The position numbers and the translations under genes are program-made. Below the pieces are notes generated by a model. That model did no database searches. It had not been told where the DNA came from and saw only the letters and a program-made list of their open reading frames with translations. This document shows positions 23,675-35,400 of a stretch of 64,000 nucleotides of DNA, piece by piece. Within the stretch, counting starts at the first letter, position 1. Every line of letters begins with the position of its first letter. Source of the DNA: Gnetum montanum (lineage: Eukaryota; Streptophyta; Gnetopsida; Gnetales; Gnetaceae); contig MNCI01002932.1 of NCBI GenBank assembly GCA_015680685.1, positions 483,561 to 547,560 of the forward strand, given 5' to 3'.

Positions 23675-24320
23675 TGATGAATGGTGAGTATCCCCTATAC
23701 TCAACCATACAAATCACAAGTATTCACATGCCATTCAGTCAAATTTCATGCATGGAACTAATATGGTATCTAAATCGTTAAATGTTGATCACAGGTCATT
23801 GTCTTCTCAATTGAATTAGTGGTAGCTTTATCATGTATGGTTTAGTCTAGAGTAAGACATATGATTATGATGTTATTGGGGCCTTAAACTAACCTAAATA
23901 ATAATATAGAAATTAATGATTTAATTTAATTAATAATAAGAATATAAATGCTAAACTAGCCTAAGAACTATGAGTGTCCGTTCCTAGCTTACCGTACATG
24001 TCCTGAACTCACATATTCACTACTGGAATTACCAAGTGTTATGCTGCTAGGAAAACCAAACAATAACATTGCTGGGATTACCAAGCAGATACATGTTTAC
24101 GCTTAAAACTAGTCATGCTCATTCCACCAATTGATTAAGGTGCATGAAAATGTAAATATTAACTAAGTACATAAAAATAAATTGCAATAAAAGTAAAGCT
24201 ATTCTAAGTCAAAGTGCTGCAATGAATATGAATCAATCTTGATTTTATTGTCATTAATGGAATGTGTCCAAGTATAATGCCACTTGAATAAGATTTTGTA
24301 CAACTGGCTCAAATTCATGT
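23675..24320 (-). repeat. G2 5' LTR, copy 2, truncated
   Basis: Begins TGATGAATGGTGAG and matches 16033-16486, then continues past the point where G3 interrupts copy 1. It ends near 24320, after GAATAAGATTTTGTACAACTG, before the TATA and palindrome region of other family LTRs; unique sequence follows. Confidence 0.7.
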
Positions 24321-25225
24321 TGTGACCAATTTTGACGCATCATAATTGGCTACTACATTATAGATGCTCAAAATTGGTCTCTTATCTATTGCTCCTTCTC
24401 ATACTCATAACTTAAAGCTTTCTTCATTCATACTTTTATGAATTAGCAACCTTCGTAACCTTTTGGCTTATGAATGTTTTCTACAACTGTTGTTTCATTG
24501 CTACTTCTCTTCTATTTGATTGACATTATTCCTATGATTGCATTTCTTTACGTATAGAGGGAGAACTTAGGTTCCTTGGTGAATAATTATGTCTTCTTGA
24601 TGAACCATCATAACCTTTCGCAGCTATTGATGGCTTAAATTAAAAAACTAATGATTGTATCTTGACTTGATAATGTATATTCTAACAATCTATTTTTTTT
24701 ATTCTTAAGCAAATAATAATGAGGTGTTCGCCTAGTGATAAGACTTTGGATTTAAAAGCTCCAAGTCAAAGATTTAATTTTAGTAAATAATGGTGATAAA
24801 GTTTTAATTAGATTGTATAGCCTAGAGTGTACCTATATTACAATTATTTTAGAGTGCTCCATATTCTTTAGCAAATTCCATATTTATTTTCCATTACCCT
24901 CATGTTCCTTCTTTATTTTTCAGTGCATTGAGCTTATTGAAACTAATAATTGTATCTGGCTTAACATCCTATGCTGTAACCATTTGTTTATTTTAGTCTC
25001 AAGCAAATTCGCCAAAGCCCCGAGTTATCATAAAGTCCCACTTAAACGGTAAAGGTACTTCAACGGTAGAGGTACTCTTGTTTCGTATAACCGAAGAGTG
25101 CTAGTTTGACCAAACACCACGAAAGCTCATCTTTGCATTCAAAGAAAACATCCAAGGCCAAACTCCGTCCACGTAATCAGACGGACGAACAAGAATCCCA
25201 GCAGCAGAAGCCATCGTCATTTGCT
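24321..25225. other. Intergenic region before the isomerase gene
   Basis: AT-rich, no coding potential seen. It contains one SINE-like sequence (24716-24860). The part from about 25060 is more GC-rich and grades into the promoter. Confidence 0.5.
24716..24860 (+). mobile_element. tRNA-derived SINE-like copy
   Basis: AATGAGGTGTTCGCCTAGTG gives a box-A-like start. AAGCTCCAAGTCAAAGATTT occupies the box-B position, degenerate. A GAGTGTACCTATATTACAAT tail follows. The same three-part layout recurs at 27680, 39695 and 40785. Confidence 0.45.
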
Positions 25226-25351
25226 TTTTATACACGCGGCACCTCATACTTCTTACCCTAATTCCGAAGACAACCATTCCAAATTTCCCATTTCAATTTC
25301 TGAACTCATCCAAAAACTGCGCCAATCTGCGACCATTGCAATCGAATCAGG
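25224..25351 (+). promoter_or_regulatory. Promoter and 5' leader of the isomerase gene
   Basis: TTTTTATACACGCGGC at about 25226-25241 holds a TATA-like element about 120 bases before the start codon. GCCAATC at 25321 is CCAAT-like but downstream of it, so probably not functional as such. The ATG at 25352 follows ATCAGG in a good plant context (GGATGGA). Confidence 0.4.
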
Positions 25352-26245
25352 ATGGATACTCTGCAGAGCTTGGCAGTTTCAGTGGATGCGGAGGCAGGAG
25401 TGGGCTACGTTTTGCTGAACCGCCCGAGGCAGAGAAACGCCATCGACTGGCGCTTCGTCCAAGAACTGCCAGCGGCCATGGCGGCCATGGACGAGAACCA
25501 GTCGGTGCGTGCCGTGATCATAGCAGGGGCAGGCCACCATTTCTGCGCAGGAATCGACCTGTCGCTTCTGGATTCCATGATCAACAACAACAGCACCACA
25601 AATGACACCAATAATGCTGAGAAAGCAACAGCAGAATCATCTTCTTCTTCTTCTTCTGCTGCTGCAATTGAGCAAGGCAGGGAGCGCGAAGCCCTACGAC
25701 GCAGAATCAAGCACATGCAGGCGGCCATGAACGCCGTGGAAGCGTGCCGAAAGCCGGTGCTGGCGGCCGTCCACGGCGCCTGCATCGGCGTAGCCATCGA
25801 CCTGATCTGCGCCTGCGACATCAGATACTGCACCGACGACGCCGTGTTCGCCGTGAAGGAGGTCGATTTCGCCATCACCGCGGATCTGGGAACTCTGCAG
25901 CGCCTGCCCCGCCTCGTCGGCCATGGCCGCGCCTCCGAGCTCGCCTTGACCTGCCGCCGCTTCTCCGCCTCCGAGGCCAAGGAAATCGGGCTCGTGCAGG
26001 GCGTTTTCCAGAATTGTGCAGAGATGCAGAAGCAGGTTTTGGCGATTGCTAGCGGTATTGCGCAGAAATCTCCGCTCGCTGTTACGGGTACCAAGGCTGT
26101 GCTGCTACGGTCCCGAGATGTGCCTGTGGAGCAGGGCCTGGATTATGTCGCCACTTGGAATGCTGCCACGCTTCTGTCTGCGGATCTTAAGGAGGCCCTG
26201 GCTGCTCAGTTGGAGCAGAGAAAGCCCAGGTTTGCCAAGCTTTGA
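25352..26245 (+). CDS. DCI1: Peroxisomal delta(3,5)-delta(2,4)-dienoyl-CoA isomerase
   Basis: An uninterrupted 297-codon frame of the enoyl-CoA hydratase/isomerase family. Such enzymes shift double bonds in 3,5-dienoyl-CoA intermediates during beta-oxidation of unsaturated fatty acids. Three acidic residues that define the dienoyl isomerase can be seen at family spacing: Asp150 (GVAIDL), Glu170 (VKEVD) and Asp178 (TADLGTLQRLP). HHFCAGIDL near residue 66 gives the first oxyanion-hole position. The usual GGG before the first acid is GVA here, so the second oxyanion residue is Val147 instead of Gly. The C-terminus AKL is a peroxisomal PTS1. Residues about 78-108 are an Asn/Ser/Ala-rich low-complexity linker. 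No intron is present and the gene is much richer in GC than its surroundings. It converges on PEX3. Confidence 0.9.
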   Translation: MDTLQSLAVSVDAEAGVGYVLLNRPRQRNAIDWRFVQELPAAMAAMDENQSVRAVIIAGAGHHFCAGIDLSLLDSMINNNSTTNDTNNAEKATAESSSSSSSAAAIEQGREREALRRRIKHMQAAMNAVEACRKPVLAAVHGACIGVAIDLICACDIRYCTDDAVFAVKEVDFAITADLGTLQRLPRLVGHGRASELALTCRRFSASEAKEIGLVQGVFQNCAEMQKQVLAIASGIAQKSPLAVTGTKAVLLRSRDVPVEQGLDYVATWNAATLLSADLKEALAAQLEQRKPRFAKL

Positions 26246-26803
26246 TTCATTGCTGACGACGATGATTCTTGTGAAGCAGGGCGGATTATTCTGGAATATG
26301 AGTTTGATTTGCCATGGGATTGGGTCGGTTTCCTGACTTTCCTCTGATTGGGAATTGTGGTGTTCTATGCAGTTGCATGTAAGTCTGGCTTGTAACTCCA
26401 GGTTTTTATGGTAAAAGAATTTTAGAAGTAATCAGTGGAAAAGTTTCATTTTCATCGTGTAGTTGGTACTGCCTTTTGGGTTATTCTCTGTGAGCGCAGC
26501 CAGCAGGTACCCACCGAATATGAATGGGCGTTAACAGTTTCTAAAGCTTCAGTCATAAATTAATCCAATGTTTATTATCATATTTTCATTGTGCAGATTT
26601 AAATAATGGATATCGCTGTTAACATTGTTTCGCTGCAACCAAAAGCTCTCTTGCCTTTACACGAAAGAGCATATATGTTATCTCTGTAATTCCTTGGCAT
26701 TTGGAGTAAGGGATTAATCGGTTTGTCAGAGCATATGTCTTATGTTTTTGGAGTCACAGGTTCGTCAGATAAATCGTTGTTTCGTGTGGTCTTCTCATGG
26801 GAA

Positions 26804-26949
26804 CAAAGCTACACATTTGTTGAAAATTTGTTTGTTTGTATTCTAAATGGCAAAGCTACACATTTGTTGAAAATTTGTTTGTTTGCATTCTAAATGGCAA
26901 AGCTACACATCCACGGAAAAACTGTATGCTTTTCTTGTATTCTAAATGG
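26804..26949 (+). repeat. Three tandem units of 47, 47 and 52 bases
   Basis: Units start CAAAGCTACACAT at 26804, 26851 and 26898 and end CATTCTAAATGG or TATTCTAAATGG. The first two differ by one base. The third has diverged in the middle. Confidence 0.85.
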
Positions 26950-27679
26950 CTTCTGCGGGAGTTGTTTATCCACGGTCCGATCTCCCTTGACCCGTTCCTT
27001 GCAACGTCTTTTTTGGTTGCCTGTGGACAACTACTCTTGCCCTTAATCATATAAGAAAAAGAAAAACCTAGTCTTTAAGCTTTGAAAAAAAGTGGGTAGA
27101 AAAAAATTTAAAAACAATAAAAGAAAAAATCATGTAAAAAAAATTGGAAGCTGTCATACTAAAAGATCTGGCCTGAAATTTTAAACTCTGCAACTGAAAT
27201 CTTTAAGAAAAAAATTGGGTAAAAAGATTTTTAAAAATTGAGTGAAAAAATTTAAGAATGAAGGAAGAAATTATGTAAAAAATATTAATAGCAGTAGTGC
27301 TAAAGCTTTTGAAAAGCAAAAGAAAATCTATAGAGGAAAAATTATGGTAGTGAAGCCTTTAAAAAGGAAATCCATAGGAAAGTTTTCATAAAAGTTTGAT
27401 AAAAATTGTAAAAGTAATTCAAAGAAAAGAATTGAACCACCTTGTCTTTTTATTAACATTTGCAAAATGATTTCTAAAAGATAAATTTAAAAGATCATTC
27501 CCATCCCACCATTGTCTAGGAAGCATTACTCAAGCTATTGGTTGGATCATAAATGTTACTAAACCAATGAAGGCAATGAGAAAAAACTGACCCCAATTAA
27601 TTTTTTCTAGGCTAACTATGTTCCTCTATAGATAAGCCAACTAGTTAAACAACTATATTATAATAGATGAAGAAGGATA

Positions 27680-27930
27680 TAACAATGAAGTGTTAGCCTA
27701 GCCATAATTTTTTTGTTTGGTAACTCCTAAGTTATGGGTTCAATTTTGATAGCCAATATTGAATTATAAACTTTTAATTTAACTATATGTTTTGAAGTAA
27801 ATATTGCCCCCTTCCTCCAAGAAGATGTCATATAGATAGAGCCAAAAGAATAACTATAAGAGGGCCAAGAAAAACAAAAAACAAAACAAAACTGTAAGTA
27901 CACCCTAAGCTGTATAACCAACATGACTCA
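27680..27930 (+). mobile_element. tRNA-derived SINE-like copy
   Basis: AATGAAGTGTTAGCCTAGCC (box-A-like), CTCCTAAGTTATGGGTTCAATTTT region (box B GGTTCAATT) and a following ATTGAATTATAAAC match 39695-39785. The 3' part reads GTACACCCTAAGCTGTATAA, with an A-rich stretch before it. Confidence 0.45.
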
Positions 27931-29458
27931 TTAAGAGAATTGGATGAACGTAATAATGCTTCAAGTGAGACTTGAACTTTCATCATAATATTTTTACCTA
28001 AGATTTACCAAAATATCATATCATAGTCAAATAGTTTCAAGTTCAAAAAGCAAGAAACAAATGTTCCTACATTTAAAAATGAAAAAAATAAAAATAAATC
28101 AACAAATCTATTATTAAAAATATAATGAACCAAGTTGATCAAGTAGAATTACAATTATCCAAGTCTTCCAATCTAAAGTTCTAAAATTCGATCAAAACTT
28201 GCTATATGAATAATGAAACTCCATCATAAAACACACAATTCAACATTGCATACATGTCACACTTATAAACTCATGAATTGCAATATGCAAATCCAATGTA
28301 TCCTAATGGTCTTCCACATGGCAATAAGAAAAAATTTAGTTTCACAAATCCAAGAATAAACACATATGATGATCATAGCATAAGATCATGAATCTAATAG
28401 CAGAAACACAAAATTTATAGAATCCATCAGAAACACAAAATTCATAGAAGTGCAAAATGTATTATATAAGAAGATACAAAAATATGAATGAAACAAAATA
28501 TGATAAAACAGAATATGTACATGCAAAAATTCCAATATCGATGAAGGCAGTAATTGGCACAATAACAATGAGATTCACACCATCTCCAAATTGAAATTGA
28601 AAGATGGAACAATGAGCAACATATAGACAAAATGTGTTGATTGTATTTATTATTAGTAGAAGATGAGCAACATAAATTATTAAAATGTTGCACAATATAT
28701 TTCTTAAGAAGAAAATGGCAAATGGCCAATTTCTAGCTATTCAAGCTAGCAGTATTAAATCATAGGGAATTATATAGAAGACATGTTTAAGTTACATGAA
28801 TACTTAACATATTTATTGTAATCCAGATTTATTGCTCCTGATATATTTTGCACTATGACAGATCTACAAAACTATAATAAGATATCAGTATCAATATCAA
28901 TGAACACCAAAATGCAACTAACTGTTCGTCTAATTTCACAAAAATGCAAAGGTAATTTCTATCGCACATTCAATAACCAGATATGCAAGTAGGCATGATT
29001 AAAAGCCTGAGCTTTATTGTCCACCCAACAACGAGTTCCAAAATGCCTTAAGCAAGTTTGTAACACTGCGAAACTCCATACTAATTCAAATAAATCAACT
29101 ACATATACTACAATGATTCGATAAATAGAGTGCCAGAAATATATGACAGCACTGCTAGACACCTTCCTTTAATGATACTTAAAAATTCTTCAAACTTAAC
29201 AGTAAATAATATAATGATACATCCTCAGTGCAAACGCTATACAAACTTTCGATTATAAGGAATGAAAATATGAATCCAAAAATTTAAAACACGATGCTAA
29301 CGGCGACAAGTCAGTCTGGTTACAATATCATTTGAGGTGGGCAGAGAAACAAAGCAACAATAATAGCAATCTGTAAACTATCATTTCTCCTCCATCTAAT
29401 TTCAGTCAAAAAGAATTGCAACAAAAATGGCCTACCAAGCAAGGCATGCCAGAAACGA

Positions 29459-32400
29459 CTAATGTGCCAAGCCCCCAACATTTGCATAAACAAGTGCAAA
29501 GAATACTGATGCAGCAGGAAGACTGCCAATAATATTGGCAAATTTGTTTTCAGGAAGAGGATCAAGTATCACAGTACTTTCATGTGCAACAGGTGCTATC
29601 AGCTTTGCTAAGGGAAGCCCAGAAGAAGTGCCGTGTTGGAAAAGGTTGAACAAATCTTCCATCATAGCATCAAGCACACCCTTAAGTGCTTGCTCCAATA
29701 CGTTCGCAAAGTCATTGCTGAACAAGAAAAGGTGAATGAAAATTAAAAATCAGAAATCACTGGAACAAACAGAGGCCAACAATCATATTAACCTTAATGC
29801 ATTTAAATTAATATACTATAATTGTTGACATTCTGAAATATGTGCGAATACCAAACTGAAGCTCCATAGCCGCAGATTTTATTCCAAAGTTTGAAGTTTG
29901 AACTATGCCAACATTAATTGGCGCCATAAGCGATTGCTTATTGTTGAAGAGCAAATGGACAGAAAACCAACAACATGAGAAAGAAAACACAATGATAACA
30001 TAGCCAAGAAATCCTAAAAATAATGAATGAAGTGTAAAACCAAAACCAAAGCAGCAGTTGATGCAAACTGACAGATAAGATACACAAGATTTAAGAGGTA
30101 AACCCCTCATAAACAAAGAAAAACCTATACAAGATAAAAGCCAGCTCTTATTGTTTAATTGATTCAAATGAGATGTTTACACCCAATAATCAAGCTATCC
30201 AGCCCTTAGATAGGCAAAATCATGTTACAAACTCTAATCTAGAAATATGCAAAAGTTTTCATTCTAGAAGGATCTCAACAATGTAGAACATTCCAGATAA
30301 ATCACTTCTAGAATAAAAACAGATCCCATAGAACCATTTAGAAAGAATTTGCGTTACGCAAAGATGTGTCCCCCCAAAAAAAAAATCATGTTTGGGAAGT
30401 CCCCATAACACAAACACATACCAAATGTTTCAGGAAGCAAGTGGGATGTCAAGTATGTTTGGGTGTCCAGAATGCACAGAAGACACCAAGAACAGCTCTT
30501 CATTTTATTCTAAAACATTGCCAAAATGTTGTACTGTCCAAATTGAAATGCAGATTTTCAAAATATCTCAAGAATAACAAATTTATCTATAATTTTCAAT
30601 ACCCCAAAAGCTGAATATCTTAGACAAAACTATTCTATCTCACATCGCACTGCATCCCCATGATGTTACAGAACAACCATGCTGATGAAGCACTATATAG
30701 TCGATGCGTCGACTAGTATACGTGGCCGCGTCGACATGGCCTCGTTTACGCAGCCACCTATCCTGGCCTATAAATAAGAGGGCCTTCCGCCTCATTTAGA
30801 CAAGCTTCGAGTTAGTTGTAGCGAAGCTCTTGCATTTTGTTTTTGTAGGAGTTAGATTATTTTCCCAAGTGCATGCCTGCAGTGTGAAGCTTGTAATTGT
30901 ACGGCATCTTTATTCGAGTGTGACATACTTGGACGCGCACATGATCAAAAATAAAGATTGAGATTACTTCATCATTGCAGCATTCACTTAGTTTTAATTG
31001 TTTAATTATTATTGTTAATTGTTATTGTTATTTATTGTTTTCTTAGTTAATACTTCTTTATCGTCATTTACTATTCNNNNNNNNNNNNNNNNNNNNNNNN
31101 NNNNNNNNNNNNNNNNNNNNNNNNNNNNNNNNNNNACAAAGCAAATACTAGTCAAGGTGGGAAGACAGTAAACTATGATCAACGTGTAACTATCTAGATA
31201 CCGCAACTAGCCTGTCCACGGAGTTCAACCGGATCATGCGTGAACACTCNGAAATCACTTCTAGAATAAAAACAGATCCCATAGAACCATTTAGAAAGAA
31301 TTTGTGTTATGCAAAGATGTGTCCCCGCAAAAAAAAAAATCATGTTTGGGAAGTCCCCATAACACAGACACATACCAAATGTTTCAGGAAGCAAGTGGGA
31401 TGTCAAGTATGTTTGGGTGTCCAGAATGCACAGAAGATACCAAGAACAGCTCTTCATTTTATTCTAAAACATTGCCAAAATGTTGTACTGTCCAAATTGA
31501 AACGCAGATTTTCAAAATATCTCAAGAATAACAAATTTATCTATAATTTTCAATACCCCAAAAGCTGAATATCTTAGACAAAACTATTCTTTCTCACATC
31601 CCATTGCATCCCCACGATGTTACAGAACAACCATGCCATTGCCAAACAAATTTAGGGATGCATCCCTACATCCCCACATCCCTAAAACATGTGAAATACT
31701 AGAAAGTAACCATTAAATGGCATCCCTTATAAGAAAAAGACCAAATGTACCAATTAAACAATAGAGCTATAAGATTTTGCTTCACATATCTCTCATTTGA
31801 ACATAAATATTGCTTTTCTACTAAGCAATGAATTTGCTCCATGAAAATGCCATTACTTTCATTCACATGACATCTCACTTCAATGACACACCTCCCACTA
31901 AAACTATCATCAAAGAGAAGACATTCATGCATATACTGACTGACTGAAGGCATGAACACGATAGAGAGAACACAACTGTAGCTATTACAAAACCTAGAAG
32001 CTCTTCATAACACTAAAGCCTCCTAGACAATCTGCAAAACTGAGATCTTGTGTTAACTTATAGGAATATATATAGAACAAATAGTCTAACGATTATGCAA
32101 GAAAGATCTAAAACAGCCAATTTTAATGAATCACTCTTACGCATTAACAGATTTGCCTCTCTTCATGCAATAAACATAAACTTCGACACAATACAAACAG
32201 GCATTGCAAATTATACAATATCCATATTTACATGTTTACAAAACAAAATAGATGTCAAAATTTAATACTACTCCAACTTTGGATACAACTCTAGATTTAC
32301 ATGTTTACAAAACAAAATAGATGTCAAAATTTAATACTACAACTTTGGATACAACTCTAGCAAAAGCAACTTGCAATCTCTCTTTACATGCCCACGCTTA

Positions 32401-35400
32401 CCACATTCCAACAAATTGGTATACTCTTCTTTTTGCTACTCTCTATAAACAATGCTTATGCTTTACTTCCTGATGAAGTTTCTCCATTCTGAGAATGACA
32501 AATTTCTCCCATTCTAAAAATAACAACTTTCTCATAGTGCATTGTCATGAAGGTATTAACACTAATTGTTGTCACAACAGAACCCTAGCTTCCCTGCAAT
32601 GCTTCTAACAAGATCAATGAGCATTCATGACTCAAAACCTGGCAATCTTGCAATCTCTCTTTACATGCCCACACTCACAACATTTCATACAAACTTGAAT
32701 ACTCTTCTTTTTGCTTCTCTTTGTAAATAATGCTTATTACACTTAACTTCCTAATAAAGTTTCTTCATTCTAAGAACAACACAATTCTTGCATTCTAAAA
32801 CTAGGAACAGCTTCCTTGTAATCCATTGTTGTGAAGGTACTGGCACTTATTGTTATTACAACATGACCCTAGCTTCCTTGTATTGCTTCCAACAAGATCA
32901 ATGAGCAGTCATCACTCAAAACCTTGTAACCCATTGCTTTTAGATCTACTACTACAGCATTAGATTTTGCCGCAAATTAAGAGAGTGCTTGAGCTTCTTA
33001 CATTTCAAGCAGATGTAATTTCCTATGCCAAAAAACCCCTATTGCAACATGTACTAACTTGGAACCTGGAGTCCAATCTCCTGAAAAAATAAAAAAAGAT
33101 ATTAATTTTTCTACCTGGTATTCTACCAGAATTGGATCTGTAATGCACCTACAAATCAATCCTAGTGACCTTCAATCCATTTTTCAAAAATCTTCATCTA
33201 TCACGGAAGAAAGTTTTTCAATCAAAACAACTCATTCCCTTTCATACAACAAATCTATAAATCTTCATGTTACAAACGTTGTAGAAACTTCCATCAATCT
33301 TTTAAACAAAAAGTCATGTTTGTATTATAACTCCCATTTATGTGGGAAATTCCAAAGAAATAAACCAAGAAATCAAAGAAAATCCAAATAAACACATCAA
33401 AATTCACCTGCCCACTTGTTTCTCTATTGTTGAAAACAACACCACAACCTAGAATTCCTACAGTTTCCACTTCAAGTCTTTCAAAAATCTTATTCTTTGC
33501 AAAACCACACCTCTACACTATTGAACCTTGCTCTGGCCTACATAAAAGAACCCACCACAAAGAAAACTGGCAAAGCCCTCAACCTTGCTTTGATAGGACT
33601 ATCATCATCATCACCCTAGCCTTGTCACAACAAAATGGGGTTGGCTACATGAGTTCTTTTCGCTATTTGCCTCTATGAAGAGTTAGATCTTTATTTATTT
33701 GTAGCATCTTTAAATCATCTTTGATCATTTTTTCCCATGTGTTCTTTGGTCTTGCTTTTAGTGGCCTTTCTAGAACAATGATGTAGCAAACTTTGTTTAT
33801 AGGCTCATTGTTTGATCTTCTTTGCACATGTCCAAACCATCTAAGCTATCATACTTGTAGCTTGTCTGAAATAGAAGCCACTCCAAGTCTTCCTTTGAAG
33901 TCTGTATTATGTAGTTTATGTCTTCTAATAACATTTAACATCTATCGAGACATTTGCATTTCTGCCATGCTGATTTGTTGTTTATGCCCCTTTTGTACTG
34001 TCCAACATTCAGCACCATATAAGATAACAAGCCTGATTGTTGTCCTATAAAATTTCCTGTTTAATTTTATTGGTATTCTTTTATCACATAGAACACCACT
34101 AGCTTGTGTCCATTTTGACCATTCTGCCTCAATTCTATTTCTAATATCTTTATCAATTTCACCATCTAATTGGAGGATTGATCCTAGGTAGCAAAACTAT
34201 TTGCAGTGAGAGACTTTTTTGGCCTTGAATTGTCACTTCTATTTCACCACTATTTATGTTATTATTAAAATTGCACTCCATATATTTTGTCTTCCTTCTA
34301 CTAATTTTTAAGCCTTTTGATTCTAGAGTATGTCTCCATTTCTCCATTTTAGCAGCAATATTTTCTTAAGTTGTATCCACCAACACAATATCATCTGCAA
34401 ATAGCTTACACCAAGGGATTTCATCTTGTATTTTCTTTGTTAATTCATCCATAATAATGGCAAGTAAATATGGGCTAAGTGTAATGTAGACCTAATGTGA
34501 CTGGAAAATTAGACATTATTCCACAAGCTATTATAATTTTAGTGGTAGCTCCTTCATATATGTATTGAATCACTTTAATATATTTATCAGAGATGTTTTT
34601 CCTCCATAAGGCCTACCAAAAAATATCTCTAGGCACTTTGTCATATGCTTTTTCTAAGTCAATTAACATAGATTTTTTCTAAGTCAATTGTCGTATCAAA
34701 AAAATAGCCTTTATAGTAGATTTCCCTGGCATAAATCCAAATTGATTTTCTAACACTGTTGATTCAAATCTAAGATGTTGCTCTATGACTCTCTCCCAAA
34801 GCTTCATAGTGTGGCTTATTAGCTTCATCCCTCTATAGTTTGCACAATTTTGTATGACTCCTTTATTTTTGTAAATGGGAACAAATCTTTTCCTCCAATT
34901 GTTGGGCATTTCTCCATCCTTCAAAATTTTGTTAAATAATTGTGTCAACAATGAAACTCCTATATCTTCCAATATTTTCCAAGCTTTTATAGAAATGTTA
35001 TCCAATCCAACAATTTTTCCATTTTTTATCTTTGATAAGGCTACGTCACCTCAAAGAAGGAAAGTTCATTAACCAAACCAAAATTTGGTTCTTCTTTTTG
35101 GATGTCTTCTCTTGGAAATTCTTCATTTAATAATTCCCTGCCCCTCACCCAAGTCTCAATTCATGGAATGAGAATTGGGTTTAGTTTAGCTACATTCAAA
35201 TCATGGTCTTTAGTAATTGGTGTTATTCCACCCTTTATTGTGAACAATAATTCTTGAAAATAATTTTTCCACCTATCCAAAATTTCATTGTCATTTACCA
35301 AAAATTCTTTCATTTGCTTCCTTGATGCATTTGACATTATCAATATCTTTACATTTCTTGTTCTTGATTTTTGCCAATTTATAAATAGTCTTTTCCCCTT

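Larger units (their letters stand above)
20527..24320 (-). repeat. Second copy of the G2 gag and 5' LTR
   Basis: From 20585 the sequence repeats 12795 onward: end of a G1-type LTR (20585-20655), G2 gag (20656-23542), primer site (23657-23674) and 5' LTR (23675 to about 24320). It lacks the solo LTR at 14280 and the G3 insertion, and has one more gag repeat unit. Base divergence is a few per cent by eye. Its left end lies just after the single N at 20526. It may be a segmental duplication or an alternative haplotype placed in series. Confidence 0.75.
26246..29458. other. Intergenic region between two convergent genes
   Basis: AT-rich. It holds the 3' UTR of the isomerase gene (no perfect AATAAA seen nearby), a 47-base tandem repeat at 26804, an A/G-rich stretch (27050-27430), a SINE-like copy at 27680, and presumably the PEX3 3' UTR just below 29459. 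No further coding sequence is supported. Confidence 0.5.

Noticed and set aside
25405-26094. 229-codon minus-strand frame over the isomerase gene
   Set aside because: Antisense shadow in GC-rich coding DNA; no recognisable domain.
34875-35072. Small plus-strand frames in the LINE region (34875, 35445)
   Set aside because: Antisense shadows of the LINE RT and spacer.
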